DNA of 64,000 bases from contig CAVPNJ010000002.1 in assembly GCA_963706785.1 (NCBI GenBank), positions 806,001 to 870,000 on the forward strand, read 5' to 3'. Position 1 is the first letter of the stretch; every line of letters starts with the position of its first letter. The stretch comes from Pollutimonas sp963706785 (lineage in GTDB: Bacteria; Pseudomonadota; Gammaproteobacteria; Burkholderiales; Burkholderiaceae_B). Below are positions 1 to 10,405 of the stretch, in pieces. Under the pieces are notes generated by a model. The model made no database searches. It had not been told where the DNA came from and saw nothing but the letters and a program-made list of their open reading frames with translations. A program made the position numbers and the translations under genes.

Positions 1-2128
1 GCTCCGCTTACACAGGTCATCAGCCACTACCTAAGTTCGAAAGACATTGAACGGGTCAAAGAGGCCTACCGATTCGCTGATCAGGCGCATCTGGGCCAAT
101 TCCGGGCTAGCGGCGAACCGTATATCTCGCATCCGATTGCCGTTACCGAAATCTGCGCCGGATGGAAGCTCGACGCAGATTCGCTCATGGCTGCCCTGCT
201 GCACGATGTCATTGAAGACCAGGGCGTTGCCAAACAAGAACTCGCTGAAAAGTTTGGCGCCGACGTCTCCGAGATCGTCGACGGGCTGTCCAAAGTTAGA
301 GCGGCTAGAGTTCGCCACTAAAGCAGAGCAGCAAGCGGAAAGCTTCCGTAAAATGCTACTGGCCATGGCGCGCGATGTACGCGTCATTCTGATCAAGCTG
401 GCCGACCGCCTGCACAATATGCGCACGCTCGGAGCGGTCAATGCTGAAAAACGTCGCCGTATCGCGCGTGAAACCCTGGAAATCTATACTCCCATCGCGC
501 ATCGCCTGGGGTTGAACGCCTTATTCCGCGAACTGCAAGATCTCTGTTTCCAGGCAATATATCCCGACCGCTACCGCGTATTGCATAAAGCAATGATGGC
601 GGCGCGTGGAAACCGACGCGAGGTGCTCGGAAAAATATCCGACTCCGTGCGCGTAGCGTTACCAGCAGCTGGCATTGAAGCCGAAGTCAGCGGGCGTGAA
701 AAGTCGCTGTTCAGTATTTACACGAAAATGACAGAACAAAAAAAGTCATTCTCCGAGGTACTGGATATTTACGGATTCCGGGTCATAGTCCATACCCTGC
801 CAGAATGTTATCTGGCCCTCGGTACCCTGCATCAGCTGTATCGCCCCGTACCGGGTAAGTTCAAAGACTATATCGCAATCCCTAAGCTAAATGGATATCA
901 GTCCTTGCACACCACTCTGGTGGGCCCCTATGGAACTCCGGTCGAGTTCCAGTTCCGTACCCGCGACATGGATCACGTGGCCGAAGAAGGCGTTGCCTCT
1001 CACTGGTTATATAAAGAAGACAACGTTACGCTTAACGACTTGCAAAAGCGGACTCATCAGTGGCTACAGTCGCTGCTGGACATTCAAAGCCAAACCGGCG
1101 ACTCGGGCGAATTTCTCGAGCATGTCAAGGTCGACCTGTTCCCAGACGCGGTATATGTTTTCACTCCTCAGGGCAAGATTATTTCACTGCCCCGAGGCGC
1201 TACGCCCGTAGACTTCGCCTACACAATCCATACCGATATCGGGAATCAGGCCGTTGCTTCAAAAATCAACGGTGAATTCGCTCCGTTGCGTACCGAGCTG
1301 AAAAGTGGGGACGCCGTCGAAATCATTACCTCCCCCGCTTCGCGACCTAGCGCACAGTGGCTTAACTATGTTCGGACAGGCCGCGCCCGATCCGAAATCC
1401 GCCATTACTTGCGCACCGTCAAACTTGAAGAATCGGTTGCTTTTGGCCAACGCCTGCTAAATCAAGCGTTCGATCAACTACACCTGCCCCATCCCGCTGA
1501 CGACGATCCCGATTGGGATAAACTTGCCAAAAGCTCTGGCGCCACATCTCGCGAAGAAATCTTGGCCGACATCGGGCTGGGAAAACGTTTGGCAGCAGTG
1601 GTGGCACGTCGTTTTGCGCCGGAAAATGCCTTTCTTGCAACGACAGCGGCTGCATTTGACGAACTGTCTTCTGTTACGAGCGCCCCCATTCTTATCCATG
1701 GCAACGAAGGCCAGGCGGTTCAGCTCGCGCCGTGTTGCGGCCCCCTACCCGGCGATGCCATTATCGGCGGCATCCGGCTCGGGCATGGCCTGGTGGTACA
1801 CATGGAAGAATGCGCCGTCGCGCAGCGGCAACGTGCACGCGAACCAGAGCGCTGGATTCCTGTCTTGTGGGATAGCAACACTGCGCGCCACCTTTCCACC
1901 CGGCTTGATGTCACGGTAGTCAATGAAAGGGGCGTCCTGGGCCGTCTTGCAGCCGAAGTGACCGAGGCCGATTCCAACATCATGCATCTGACCATGCAGG
2001 ACGATGCCGCGGCGACAGGCATCCTGCACCTCACAGTCCAGGTCGACAGCCGCAAACACCTAGCGCAGGTCATCCGGGCAATCCGGCACGTGCCTCAAGT
2101 GCAAAAAATTGTACGAGTAAAGGGCTGA
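1..2128 (+). CDS. spoT: Bifunctional (p)ppGpp synthetase/hydrolase SpoT (5'-partial, frameshifted)
   Basis: This enzyme makes and degrades the alarmone (p)ppGpp in the cytoplasm. The gene enters from the left edge in frame 1. The hydrolase HD motif (LLHDVIED, His-Asp codons at 201-206) is intact, which favours SpoT over a hydrolase-dead RelA. Frame 1 runs into a stop at 319, while the rest (RLEFATKAEQQ onward) continues in frame 2. Removing one A from the AAA at about 292-294 joins them as DGLSKLERLEF. Downstream come the synthetase domain (KFKDYIAIPKLNGYQSLHTT, about 862-921), the TGS domain (about 1145-1260), the CC/zinc-finger region (APCCGPLPGD, about 1726) and a C-terminal ACT domain (about 1890-2125). 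A start at 47 lies in the wrong frame for the upstream part and is not real. I treat it as one gene with a probable sequencing indel. Confidence 0.9.
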
Positions 2129-2187
2129 CGAATTCAGCTATGCGGTGACTAAAAGTCGCCTATTGCATAAAACCGGTCAGCGTTCGT

Positions 2188-2535
2188 CTACACCATGGTT
2201 AATGCCCACACCGTTGCGCCGTAAGCGATCACGCCGCTTAACGTAGACCAGGCGATATCGCCTGCCAGTCTTTTACCTGCAACCACTCCGATCAGACCCA
2301 TAACGATAGGCAACCCGTTTTCAACCGTTGCCGCGGGGGCCAGCATGCTTATAAATGAAGTCACCAGTAAGGCGACAATCGCCGATGGCCCGATAGCATC
2401 GAGTGCCTTGCGCAGCCTTTGATTGCCATGCGCCTTTTTGATGCCCCGTTCCTGCCACAGCATAGGTAGGAATCGTATTAAGAAAGTGCCGCCACCGCTA
2501 AGCACGATTACCCACAACAACGTCGAATCATCCAT
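2188..2535 (-). CDS. azlD: AzlD family branched-chain amino acid export subunit
   Basis: This is a small inner-membrane protein of 115 residues with about four hydrophobic segments, matching the AzlD family that partners AzlC in branched-chain amino acid export. I chose the ATG at 2535 (MDDSTLLW) because a GGAG ribosome-binding site lies just upstream. A longer reading to 2601 would add 22 non-membrane residues overlapping the end of azlC. It follows azlC directly and both are read leftward, so they are probably cotranscribed. The true substrate in this organism is not visible from sequence. Confidence 0.87.
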   Translation of the reverse strand: MDDSTLLWVIVLSGGGTFLIRFLPMLWQERGIKKAHGNQRLRKALDAIGPSAIVALLVTSFISMLAPAATVENGLPIVMGLIGVVAGKRLAGDIAWSTLSGVIAYGATVWALTMV

Positions 2536-2551
2536 TGTTAGCTCCAACGCT

Positions 2552-3231
2552 TTAAGCCCGACGACCGCTGAGCAAGGCTCCAGCCGCCATACCAGCCACA
2601 ATTGCGCTATAGGCCGGTAATATCGACAAGCACAACACTGTCGTCACGGCGGCGCCGCCCAGCACATATGACGGGACCACGCGCCGAATTTCGAGTAACA
2701 AAGCAATAAATAGCGCCGGCAATACGAAGCCCAGCGTCTGCATTAATATTGCCGAATTGCGCACCAATCGTGACCGAAGAAGGCGCCAATTGCAGTGCCG
2801 CCTACCCAGGCAAGATAGGCGCCTAGCTGCAATCCAAGATACCAAGATTCGCGGTTTTCAGGTGGCTGTTCCGCCAGCCTGCTGACAGAAGTGGCAAATA
2901 CTTCATCCGTAAGTCCGGCCGCCAAAAAAAATACTGGCACGCTGCGCTTGGAAGGGACCAGCCGGGATAGCACCGCCGGTCCGTAGAACAGGTGACGCAA
3001 ATTCATCAGCAGGACGATACCCACCACACTAAAGGCAGCCGTTCCACTTGCGACGAGACTGATCAGTATGAACTGGCTCGCACCCGCATAGACCATAATC
3101 GACACGAGAACGGCCAACCAGGGCGAGAAATCGGCATATACCGCTGCAAGGCCAAATGATATTGCAACAGGAATATAGCCGACGGCAATCGAAATACTTT
3201 CTACCAAGCCGCGAAGGAACGGACGCTTCAC
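2552..3231 (-). CDS. azlC: AzlC family amino acid permease (frameshifted)
   Basis: This is the large subunit of an AzlCD branched-chain amino acid exporter. The start MKRPFLRGLVESISIAVGY and the following hydrophobic segments read well for about 157 residues. The frame then ends early in a stop around 2743. The rest of the family sequence (RNSAILMQTLGFVLPALF onward to GALLSGRRA) continues in another frame down to 2552. Adding one G to the GG near 2770 restores GHDWVRNSAILM, so a lost base in a short G run is the simplest explanation. The start lies 6 bases after the stop of the M23 peptidase gene, suggesting one transcript. It may be a sequencing error or a genuine null allele. Confidence 0.85.
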
Positions 3232-3237
3232 GGCTCG

Positions 3238-4107
3238 TCAGGGCTTAAAGGCATTGATAAAGATCGCTGGATCGACGCGAACGTTATTCAGGCTTATGTT
3301 CCAATGAAGGTGAGGTCCCGTCGCGCGGCCAGTGGCACCTACCCTACCAATGACTTGTCCGCGTTCTACCAGGTCGCCCCTTTTTACGTCAAATTCCGAC
3401 AGATGACAGTACATACTGATAAAGCCCTGCCCGTGATCAATGAATACTGTTTTACCGTTGAAGAAATAGTCGGCGACGATGGTGACGATGCCATTGGCTG
3501 GAGCCTTGATAGCAGTACCTAGCGGGACGGCAAAATCAAGTCCGGAATGTGCATTGCGCTCTTCGCCATTAAAAAATCGCCGTAATCCGAACGGGCTTGA
3601 TAGCCGCCCGCTGACCGGTCTGTCTAGAACAACGTTGCTGGGTGTCGCCTCTCGGAAATTCTTATAGGCGTCAATCTGCTCTTTATATTCGCGCTCGAAG
3701 CGGCGTGTTTGTTCCGGATCTGGGTTAACTTGGCTTTTATTCTTCAAAGTAATGTGTTGCGCCTTGTAGTTTTTTTCACGTACAAGAAAACTTTCTTCAC
3801 GCGCACCACCCTTCGTATCGACTTTAAGCAATTGGCGGCCTGGCGACGTTTTAAGATCGACGCCGACAATAGCGATCCATTCCTGATCACTATCACGCAA
3901 GACCATTACCCGCTCTTCTTTATAGAAGACGCGAGGCGCGGTTGGCGACTGTCCCAAAGCCACTACCGCGACACCTCCGGGTACCGGCTGATTCAGTAAA
4001 CGGCTTATATAACCTTGTGCGCTCGCAGACATCGGGCTCAATAAAATCATGCCCAATACAAGCGCCCAGCTTCGCATAAGAATTTGTTTCTTCATATAGA
4101 CCAGCAT
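3238..4107 (-). CDS. M23 family metallopeptidase, secreted
   Basis: This is a periplasmic peptidoglycan endopeptidase-like protein of 289 residues. It has an N-terminal signal peptide (hydrophobic stretch about 12-28, then SASA before the mature chain). The middle region is of unknown role, and a C-terminal LytM/M23 domain occupies about 160-289. Zinc ligands are visible: H187xxxD191 in HSGLDF and H266-x-H268 in GPHLHW, so the enzyme should be catalytically active. The first ATG (4107) sits very close to an AGGA; a second start at 4095 (MKKQILMRSW) is also possible. It lies between the EamA transporter gene and azlC with short gaps, so it is probably cotranscribed with them. Confidence 0.88.
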   Translation of the reverse strand: MLVYMKKQILMRSWALVLGMILLSPMSASAQGYISRLLNQPVPGGVAVVALGQSPTAPRVFYKEERVMVLRDSDQEWIAIVGVDLKTSPGRQLLKVDTKGGAREESFLVREKNYKAQHITLKNKSQVNPDPEQTRRFEREYKEQIDAYKNFREATPSNVVLDRPVSGRLSSPFGLRRFFNGEERNAHSGLDFAVPLGTAIKAPANGIVTIVADYFFNGKTVFIDHGQGFISMYCHLSEFDVKRGDLVERGQVIGRVGATGRATGPHLHWNISLNNVRVDPAIFINAFKP

Positions 4108-4144
4108 TTCCTGGCAGAATCTCGATGTTAAATTTTTCAGGTGG

Positions 4145-5008
4145 TTACCGCTTACGTCGCCAGTTGCAAACTAGCACACCCGTTACCGCGATGACAAAGC
4201 CCACCAGCTGAACCGGGCTCAATCTATCGTTGAAAAGAAAATAGGCTTCAATCGCCGCCAAAGGCGGAGCCAGGAACATCAGCGACGACGCGGTAGCTGC
4301 CTGACCTCTGCGCACTATCCAGACCAACAGCAACGTTCCAATTCCGGACAACACAAACGCTGCCCACAGCAAAGATACCCATAATTCGGCTGACCAAATC
4401 CAACGGCCCTCCCCCAAAATCCATACAAATAGACCAGTAAAGAACACCGATCCAATGTTTTGCAAAGCGGCAGAAACGCGAATATCGACTTTGGATATCG
4501 ATGTCTTCTGAAGGATAGTGCCAAATGTAATCGACAATATGGCAAGCAAGCCAATCAGCAGGACCGCAATCGAAAACGAATCATGGGCACTCCTGCCGAA
4601 GGTCGGCTGTATAACCAAAAAGACACCCACCAAGCCTAACACAAGGCCAAGCCAAATCTTGCGCGTGGGTATCTCTTTGAGTATGGGGATGGCCAGGAAC
4701 GCCGTCATCAAGGGCTGCAGTGCCCCGAGAAGAGCCATAATTGCGGGCGGCAGCCCTCCCGCAATCGCCCAATAGGTAGCCGATAAATACAAACCCTGCA
4801 GCAATATACCCGCGAATAAGTGTTTAGGTATTTCGCGCCATGGCGGCCAGGGTAGCCTGGCATATGACACTATTGCCGTAAACATAGCTGCTGCGAGCAG
4901 AGTCCGTACCAGAAGAAACAAGGTTGGATCGGCATAGGGCACAATCGCCTTTCCCACAATGAAGCCGGTAGACCAGATAAAAACAAACAATATCGCCAAC
5001 GCTACCAT
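4145..5008 (-). CDS. EamA/DMT family transporter
   Basis: This inner-membrane protein of 287 residues has about ten hydrophobic segments in two EamA repeats, typical of the drug/metabolite transporter superfamily. Members export amino acids, purines or other metabolites; the substrate cannot be read from the sequence. It begins 44 bases after the hydantoinase/oxoprolinase gene and ends 37 bases before the M23 gene, all leftward. It may therefore belong to the same transcription unit and could export a product or excess amino acid linked to the oxoprolinase. Confidence 0.87.
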   Translation of the reverse strand: MVALAILFVFIWSTGFIVGKAIVPYADPTLFLLVRTLLAAAMFTAIVSYARLPWPPWREIPKHLFAGILLQGLYLSATYWAIAGGLPPAIMALLGALQPLMTAFLAIPILKEIPTRKIWLGLVLGLVGVFLVIQPTFGRSAHDSFSIAVLLIGLLAILSITFGTILQKTSISKVDIRVSAALQNIGSVFFTGLFVWILGEGRWIWSAELWVSLLWAAFVLSGIGTLLLVWIVRRGQAATASSLMFLAPPLAAIEAYFLFNDRLSPVQLVGFVIAVTGVLVCNWRRKR

Positions 5009-5052
5009 CTTCAGGCTCGCTTCCGTTTTAACAGCTACTTTCGGTCCTTAAA

Positions 5053-8000
5053 TCAAGTCTCAGCCTGGCCGTAGCCCCCACCGCCGGGTGTCTCAATGAC
5101 AAACATATCGCCCGGAGCCAGCTCAATGCTATCTTGCGGACCTAGCGATATACGGCCACCGGCTGCGCGTTCGACGTAGTTCAAGCCCAACATGCCCGTC
5201 TGTCCGCCGGCAAGCCCGAACGGAGGATACACCCGATTATTAGACAGTATCGCAGCGGTCATAGCTTCCAGGAAGCGAACTTTTCGCACACCGCCATCGC
5301 CGCCGCGCCAAAGTCCAGCGCCTCCCGAGCCACGCCGAATTTCGTATGACTCAAGCCTGACCGGAAAACGCAGTTCCAATATTTCAGGATCGGTCAGGCG
5401 CGAGTTCGTCATATGGGCCTGAACCACGGAAGTGCCGTCAAAGCCGCCCGCCGTTTCAAAAGGCATACCTATACGTTCGGGCCCCGCGCCCGTGCCGCCG
5501 GACACCGTTTCGTAGTACTGATATTGCTGGTTCCCGAAGGTGAAATTGTTCATGGTCCCCTGGCTCGCGGCCAAAACCCCCAATGCCCCGTACAAGGCAT
5601 TAACAATGCACATTGACGTTTCCACATTGCCGGCGACGACAGCAGCGGGTGGATTGGGCTTTAGCATGGATCCTTGCGGCACGATAATTTCGAGCGGTTT
5701 CAAGCAGCCTGCATTTAAGGGAATATCGTCGTCCACCAGGGTTCTGAATACGTACAGCACCGCCGCTACCGCAATGGACTCGGGCGCGTTGAAATTATTT
5801 TCTAATTGTGGAGATGTATCCGAAAAATCGATTGTGGCACTGCGGTCTTCGTGCCTTACCGTGATCGATACCCGTATATGCGCGCCATTGTCCAAAGCGT
5901 AATCAAATTTGCCGTCACGTAAGCGTGTAATGACTTTGCGGACCGCTTCTTCGGCGTTATCTTGCACGTGCTGCATATACGCAGCGACCACGTCCAGCCC
6001 GAACTGATCACACATATTCAATAATTCACGAGCGCCTTTTTCGTTGGCAGCGATCTGTGCGCGCATATCGGCCAGGTTTTGATCGGGATTGCGCGCTGGC
6101 CATGGACCCGATCCCAATATCGCCCGGGCTTCAGCTTCACGAAAAATGCCGTTGCCTACTAGCTGGAAATTGGTGAACAGAACGCCCTCATCGTCCACCG
6201 TTTTCGAATTCGGCGGCATTGAGCCCGGGGTCAGCCCGCCAATATCGGCATGATGTCCGCGCGAGCCAACATAAAACAGGATATTGACCCCTGCCCGGTC
6301 AAATACCGGCGTAATGACAGTAACGTCTGGCAAATGGGTGCCACCATGATAGGGATCATTGACCACATAGGCATCGCCCACACGCATCCGCCCCGCATTT
6401 TCTCGCATCACCGTTTTAATGGATTCGCTCATGGAGCCCAAGTGAACCGGCATGTGCGGAGCGTTGGCAATCAGATTGCCCTGTACGTCAAATATTGCGC
6501 AAGAAAAATCCAGCCGCTCTTTGATGTTCACTGAATAGGCGGTGTTCTGCAAGCGGACGCCCATTTGATCGGCGATCGACATGAAGAGGTTATTGAATAC
6601 CTCGAGCATGATGGGATTGACCTGCGAGCTCACTTCCATTTGACCGGTTAGAGTCTTTAGACGCGTCAAGACCCAATGGTTATCAGGCGTCAGCCTGGCC
6701 TGCCATTCCGGCTCGACCACGATGGTCTGGTTAGGCTCAGAAATGATCACAGGGCCGTCGAGCACATCATCGGCCTGCAAGTCTGACCGCTCATAAATGG
6801 GTGTGTCGCGCCATGCACCAGCACTGAACATGGGCCGAACAGCACGAGGCCGAGGCAGCCCGTGACGATTTGATAGAGGAGCCCCGGGCTCTTGAATCTG
6901 ATCACCCGCAATGCTCGCTTCGACAGATATCGATTCTACGACAAGGCGTCTATCCGGCATCAAGAAAGAATAGCGCTGACGATAGGCGCGTTCGAACTCC
7001 TCTTGCATAGCGGGGACCGAATCGGAGAGCAATACGTCGAGGGCAGTGTCAGTACCTTCATATTTCAAGTGCACGCGGCATACATTTTGTATAGTGGTCT
7101 GCTGTGTCTGCTGCGTTCCCAAACCTTGCGATGCTTGCTCGGACAAGTCCGAGCTGTATGCCTGGAGCGTGCCTAAAAGGCCTTCCCCTAACACCTTCTC
7201 AACAGTTTGCTGACGTATTTCGATCTGATCCGCCAAGCCCATGCCATAGGCCGAGAGCACGCCTCCGTAAGGGTGAGAGAAAATTCGGGTCATGCCGAGG
7301 GCGTCGGCTACCAAGCATGCGTGCTGGCCGCCTGCCCCGCCGAACACAGTCAATGCATAAGTTGTGACGTCGTGTCCCTGCTGAACGGAAATGCGTTTGA
7401 TAGCCTCTGCCATATTGCCGACGGCTATGGAGAGAAATCCTTCAGCCAGGACCTCCGGGCTCATGCTGCGTCCGGTCGTGCGAGTGACCTCTAGTGCCAT
7501 ATCCTTGAATTGTTGGCGTACGGTTTCGACGTCGAGCGGCTGATCAGCTTGAGGGCCAAATACTTTAGGAAAAAAATCGGGCTGTATCTTGCCCAGCATC
7601 ACATTGCAGTCAGTAACGGCTAATGGACCACCGCGGCGATAACAAGCCGGGCCCGGGTTGGCGCCCGCCGAGTCCGGCCCCACCCGCAGACGAGCGCCAT
7701 CGAAGTGCAGGATAGAACCGCCTCCGGCCGCCACTGTATTGATGCTCATCATGGGGGCTCGCATACGAACGCCAGCCACCTGCGTCTCGAATTCGCGCTC
7801 GAACTCGCCCGCGTAATGAGAAACGTCTGTAGATGTTCCTCCCATGTCGAAACCGATAACTTGTTTGAAGCCGGCGCGCTCGCTGGTGCGCGCCATACCC
7901 ACGATGCCTCCGGCAGGCCCGGACAAAATTGCATCTTTACCGCGAAACCGATCCGCGTGAGTCAAGCCACCGCTTGACTGCATGAACAACAACGGAACGC

Positions 8001-8691
8001 CTGGAAGTTCAGAGGCCACCTGCTCGACGTAGCGCCGGAGTATGGGCGAAAGATATGCGTCGACGACAGTCGTATCGCCGCGCGAAACGAACTTGATCAA
8101 CGGACTGACTTCATGTGAAACCGATACCTGAGTGAAACCGAGCTCGCGAGCAATTCGTGCCACCGAGAGCTCGTGATCGGATCGGATCCAGGAATGCATC
8201 AAGACGACTGCGACTGCTCTTACGCCACTATCGTAAACTTTCCCCAACTGCTCGCGTACCGCATCCAGGTCGGGCGCTTTAAGAACTTTACCTTGGGCGT
8301 CCAGGCGTTCGTCGATCTCGACGACACTTTCATACAATAATTCCGGCAATACGATGTGGCGATCAAATAGTCGCGGACGATTCTGATAGGCAATACGCAG
8401 TGCGTCCCGGAAGCCGCATGTCGTCACCAGCACAGTTCGCTCGCCCTTGCGTTCAAGCAAGGCATTCGTGGCTACGGTAGTTCCCATTTTCACGCATTCG
8501 ATCTGCGCAACAGGCACGGCTTCGCCTGTAGCTACATTGAGTATACGTTTTATGCCTGCCACAGCGGCGTCGGGATACTGCTCAGGATTCTCAGACAGCA
8601 ACTTCGTAGTGATGATATTCCGATCAGGATTAACCGCGACGATATCTGTGAAGGTACCGCCACGATCGACCCAAAATTGCCACTTCATCAT
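5053..8691 (-). CDS. Fused hydantoinase A/B, 5-oxoprolinase-like (ATP-dependent)
   Basis: This cytosolic enzyme of 1212 residues belongs to the hydantoinase/oxoprolinase family, which opens cyclic amides such as 5-oxoproline or hydantoins using ATP. The N-terminal HyuA half starts with the nucleotide-binding motif DRGGTFTD (residues 9-16) and later has IGFDMGGTSTDVS. From about residue 680 the HyuB half follows (NPIMLEVFNNLFMSIADQMG; DPYHGGTHLPDV; SRGHHADIGG). Length and domain order match eukaryotic-type 5-oxoprolinase and its bacterial fused homologues. Two adjacent ATGs (8691, 8688) follow a GGAG. It is transcribed away from the TRAP genes at 8919, so the transporter may import its substrate. 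Oxoprolinase versus hydantoinase specificity is unresolved. Confidence 0.9.
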   Translation of the reverse strand: MMKWQFWVDRGGTFTDIVAVNPDRNIITTKLLSENPEQYPDAAVAGIKRILNVATGEAVPVAQIECVKMGTTVATNALLERKGERTVLVTTCGFRDALRIAYQNRPRLFDRHIVLPELLYESVVEIDERLDAQGKVLKAPDLDAVREQLGKVYDSGVRAVAVVLMHSWIRSDHELSVARIARELGFTQVSVSHEVSPLIKFVSRGDTTVVDAYLSPILRRYVEQVASELPGVPLLFMQSSGGLTHADRFRGKDAILSGPAGGIVGMARTSERAGFKQVIGFDMGGTSTDVSHYAGEFEREFETQVAGVRMRAPMMSINTVAAGGGSILHFDGARLRVGPDSAGANPGPACYRRGGPLAVTDCNVMLGKIQPDFFPKVFGPQADQPLDVETVRQQFKDMALEVTRTTGRSMSPEVLAEGFLSIAVGNMAEAIKRISVQQGHDVTTYALTVFGGAGGQHACLVADALGMTRIFSHPYGGVLSAYGMGLADQIEIRQQTVEKVLGEGLLGTLQAYSSDLSEQASQGLGTQQTQQTTIQNVCRVHLKYEGTDTALDVLLSDSVPAMQEEFERAYRQRYSFLMPDRRLVVESISVEASIAGDQIQEPGAPLSNRHGLPRPRAVRPMFSAGAWRDTPIYERSDLQADDVLDGPVIISEPNQTIVVEPEWQARLTPDNHWVLTRLKTLTGQMEVSSQVNPIMLEVFNNLFMSIADQMGVRLQNTAYSVNIKERLDFSCAIFDVQGNLIANAPHMPVHLGSMSESIKTVMRENAGRMRVGDAYVVNDPYHGGTHLPDVTVITPVFDRAGVNILFYVGSRGHHADIGGLTPGSMPPNSKTVDDEGVLFTNFQLVGNGIFREAEARAILGSGPWPARNPDQNLADMRAQIAANEKGARELLNMCDQFGLDVVAAYMQHVQDNAEEAVRKVITRLRDGKFDYALDNGAHIRVSITVRHEDRSATIDFSDTSPQLENNFNAPESIAVAAVLYVFRTLVDDDIPLNAGCLKPLEIIVPQGSMLKPNPPAAVVAGNVETSMCIVNALYGALGVLAASQGTMNNFTFGNQQYQYYETVSGGTGAGPERIGMPFETAGGFDGTSVVQAHMTNSRLTDPEILELRFPVRLESYEIRRGSGGAGLWRGGDGGVRKVRFLEAMTAAILSNNRVYPPFGLAGGQTGMLGLNYVERAAGGRISLGPQDSIELAPGDMFVIETPGGGGYGQAET

Positions 8692-8918
8692 GCTTCTCCG
8701 CTATACGATTACGCGTCGCAAAGCGACCATGGCTTTGCAACGACGCTAAAAGGTAACGATTAGAACGTACTTTGCTGACTCCAAGCAAAAATTGAAGCAG
8801 CTCCTTACTAGGAATAACCCTGAATTAGGCGCTAAATGGAATGAACGTCGAAATTACCACACTACAATCGGCGGCTTGTGTGCTGTTCTTGTGTGACATT
8901 TCCAACTAAGGATTCTCA

Positions 8919-9896
8919 ATGAAAAAGACGCTCGCTTTATTAACAGCAACCAGCGCCGCTGCTTTCGCTTTCAACGTTCAAGCTGCAACGAAGTGGGACT
9001 TGCCCAGCGCCTACCCTGCATCAAATTTGCATACGCAAAATCTAGAGCAGTTCGTGAAAGACGTCAGTAAGTATTCGGATGGCCAGCTGCAGATCACGCT
9101 GCACAATAACGCCTCGCTGTACAAGGCACCTGAAATCAAGCGAGCCGTTCAGGGCAACCAGGCGCAGATCGGGGAAATCCTGCTTACAAACTTCGCCAAT
9201 GAAGACCCCATTTACGCATTAGACGGCTTGCCATTTTTGGCAACTGGCTATGATGCCGCCTGGAAACTTTATCAGGCGCAAAAAGAATTACTGAACAAGA
9301 AGCTCGCGACCCAGGGAATGACAGTGTTGTACACCGTCGCATGGCCACCCCAAGGCATCTTCGCCAATAAAGACATCAAGACGGTCGATGACCTGAAAGG
9401 CGTGAAGTGGCGCGCTTATAGCCCGGTTACGGCCCGCATCGCCGAATTGGTAGGTGCACAGCCCGTTACCATCCAGCAGTCCGAACTGGCTCAGGCGATG
9501 GCCACAGGCGTCGTTAACGCATTCATGACGTCGGGCTCGACCGGATGGGATACCAAAACATACGAGTACATCAAGAAGTTTTACGATACTCAGGCCTGGT
9601 TGCCTAAGAATGCAGTAATAGTGAATAAAAAAGCTTTTGACGCGCTAGACGACAAGAGTAAGAAAGCGCTTCTCCAGGCGGGCGAAGAAGCCGAAAAGCG
9701 CGGCTGGGCATTGTCCAAAGAAAAAACTCAATGGTACCTTGATAATCTGGCGAAAAATGGCATGGAGATCGTCAAGCCCAGCCCAGAATTAATGCAAGGC
9801 CTTGATAAAGTCGGTGCCACCATGTTGAGCGAATGGATTCAAAAAGCAGGACCCGATGGACAAAAAGTAATCGACACATTTCGGGCAAACAAATAA
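8919..9896 (+). CDS. TRAP transporter solute receptor, DctP family
   Basis: This periplasmic substrate-binding protein of 325 residues belongs to a tripartite ATP-independent (TRAP) transporter. It has a clear signal peptide (MKKTLALLTATSAAAFAFNVQA) and then a DctP fold. The VKWRAYSP segment contains the Arg that contacts the substrate carboxylate in this family. An AAGGA ribosome-binding site precedes the ATG. The two membrane subunits follow at once. The ligand is probably an organic acid, but its identity is not visible. The gene is divergent from the hydantoinase gene across a 227-base gap. Confidence 0.93.
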   Translation: MKKTLALLTATSAAAFAFNVQAATKWDLPSAYPASNLHTQNLEQFVKDVSKYSDGQLQITLHNNASLYKAPEIKRAVQGNQAQIGEILLTNFANEDPIYALDGLPFLATGYDAAWKLYQAQKELLNKKLATQGMTVLYTVAWPPQGIFANKDIKTVDDLKGVKWRAYSPVTARIAELVGAQPVTIQQSELAQAMATGVVNAFMTSGSTGWDTKTYEYIKKFYDTQAWLPKNAVIVNKKAFDALDDKSKKALLQAGEEAEKRGWALSKEKTQWYLDNLAKNGMEIVKPSPELMQGLDKVGATMLSEWIQKAGPDGQKVIDTFRANK

Positions 9897-9898
9897 AC

Positions 9899-10405
9899 AT
9901 GCGTCGTTTCCTTGATAAGCTTTACCAGGTATCGGGCGCGTTGGCGGCAGTATTCATGGTTGGCGTACTGGTAGCGGTGGTCATGTCCATCACTACCCGC
10001 CAGCTTGGCGTACACGTGGGCGGCCTCGACGCCTACGCAGGGTACTCTATGGCTGCCGCCGGCTTTCTCGCGTTAGCGCATACATTCAAAAGCGGAGAGC
10101 ACATACGTGTGACCCTTTTGCTTTCGGCTTTGTCGAAAAAAGGCCGTATGCGGCTCGATATTCTCGCGCTGCTTGTCGCCTGCCTGATCACTGCGAACTT
10201 GTGCTGGTTCAGTGGGAAGCTAGTCCTGGACTCTTTCTCTTACAACGACATCTCTACGGGCGACGACGCTACTCCTTTATGGATTCCGCAGGTTGCCATG
10301 GCGATAGGCACGTTGATCTTTTTTATTGCAGTGCTCGACGAAACTGTACGGCGCATCCGCGGTATTCCCGAGGCCGGTCAAGGCGAAGAAGCGCACCATG
10401 AATGA
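9899..10405 (+). CDS. TRAP transporter small permease, DctQ family
   Basis: This inner-membrane protein of 168 residues has four hydrophobic segments and is the small subunit of the TRAP transporter. I start it at ATG 9899, two bases after the receptor stop. A longer reading from 9833 would overlap the receptor and add non-membrane residues. Its 3' end overlaps the start of the large permease by eight bases, consistent with translational coupling. It acts with the receptor and DctM subunit in sodium-driven uptake. Confidence 0.92.
   Translation: MRRFLDKLYQVSGALAAVFMVGVLVAVVMSITTRQLGVHVGGLDAYAGYSMAAAGFLALAHTFKSGEHIRVTLLLSALSKKGRMRLDILALLVACLITANLCWFSGKLVLDSFSYNDISTGDDATPLWIPQVAMAIGTLIFFIAVLDETVRRIRGIPEAGQGEEAHHE

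Noticed and set aside
285..320. Programmed frameshift in spoT
   Set aside because: There is no slippery heptamer or following structure typical of programmed shifts, and similar one-base shifts occur in four other sites of the window. A sequence error is simpler.
47..320. ORF start at 47 as the true start of spoT
   Set aside because: The residues from 47 to about 290 in that frame do not match SpoT, while frame 1 over the same bases does.
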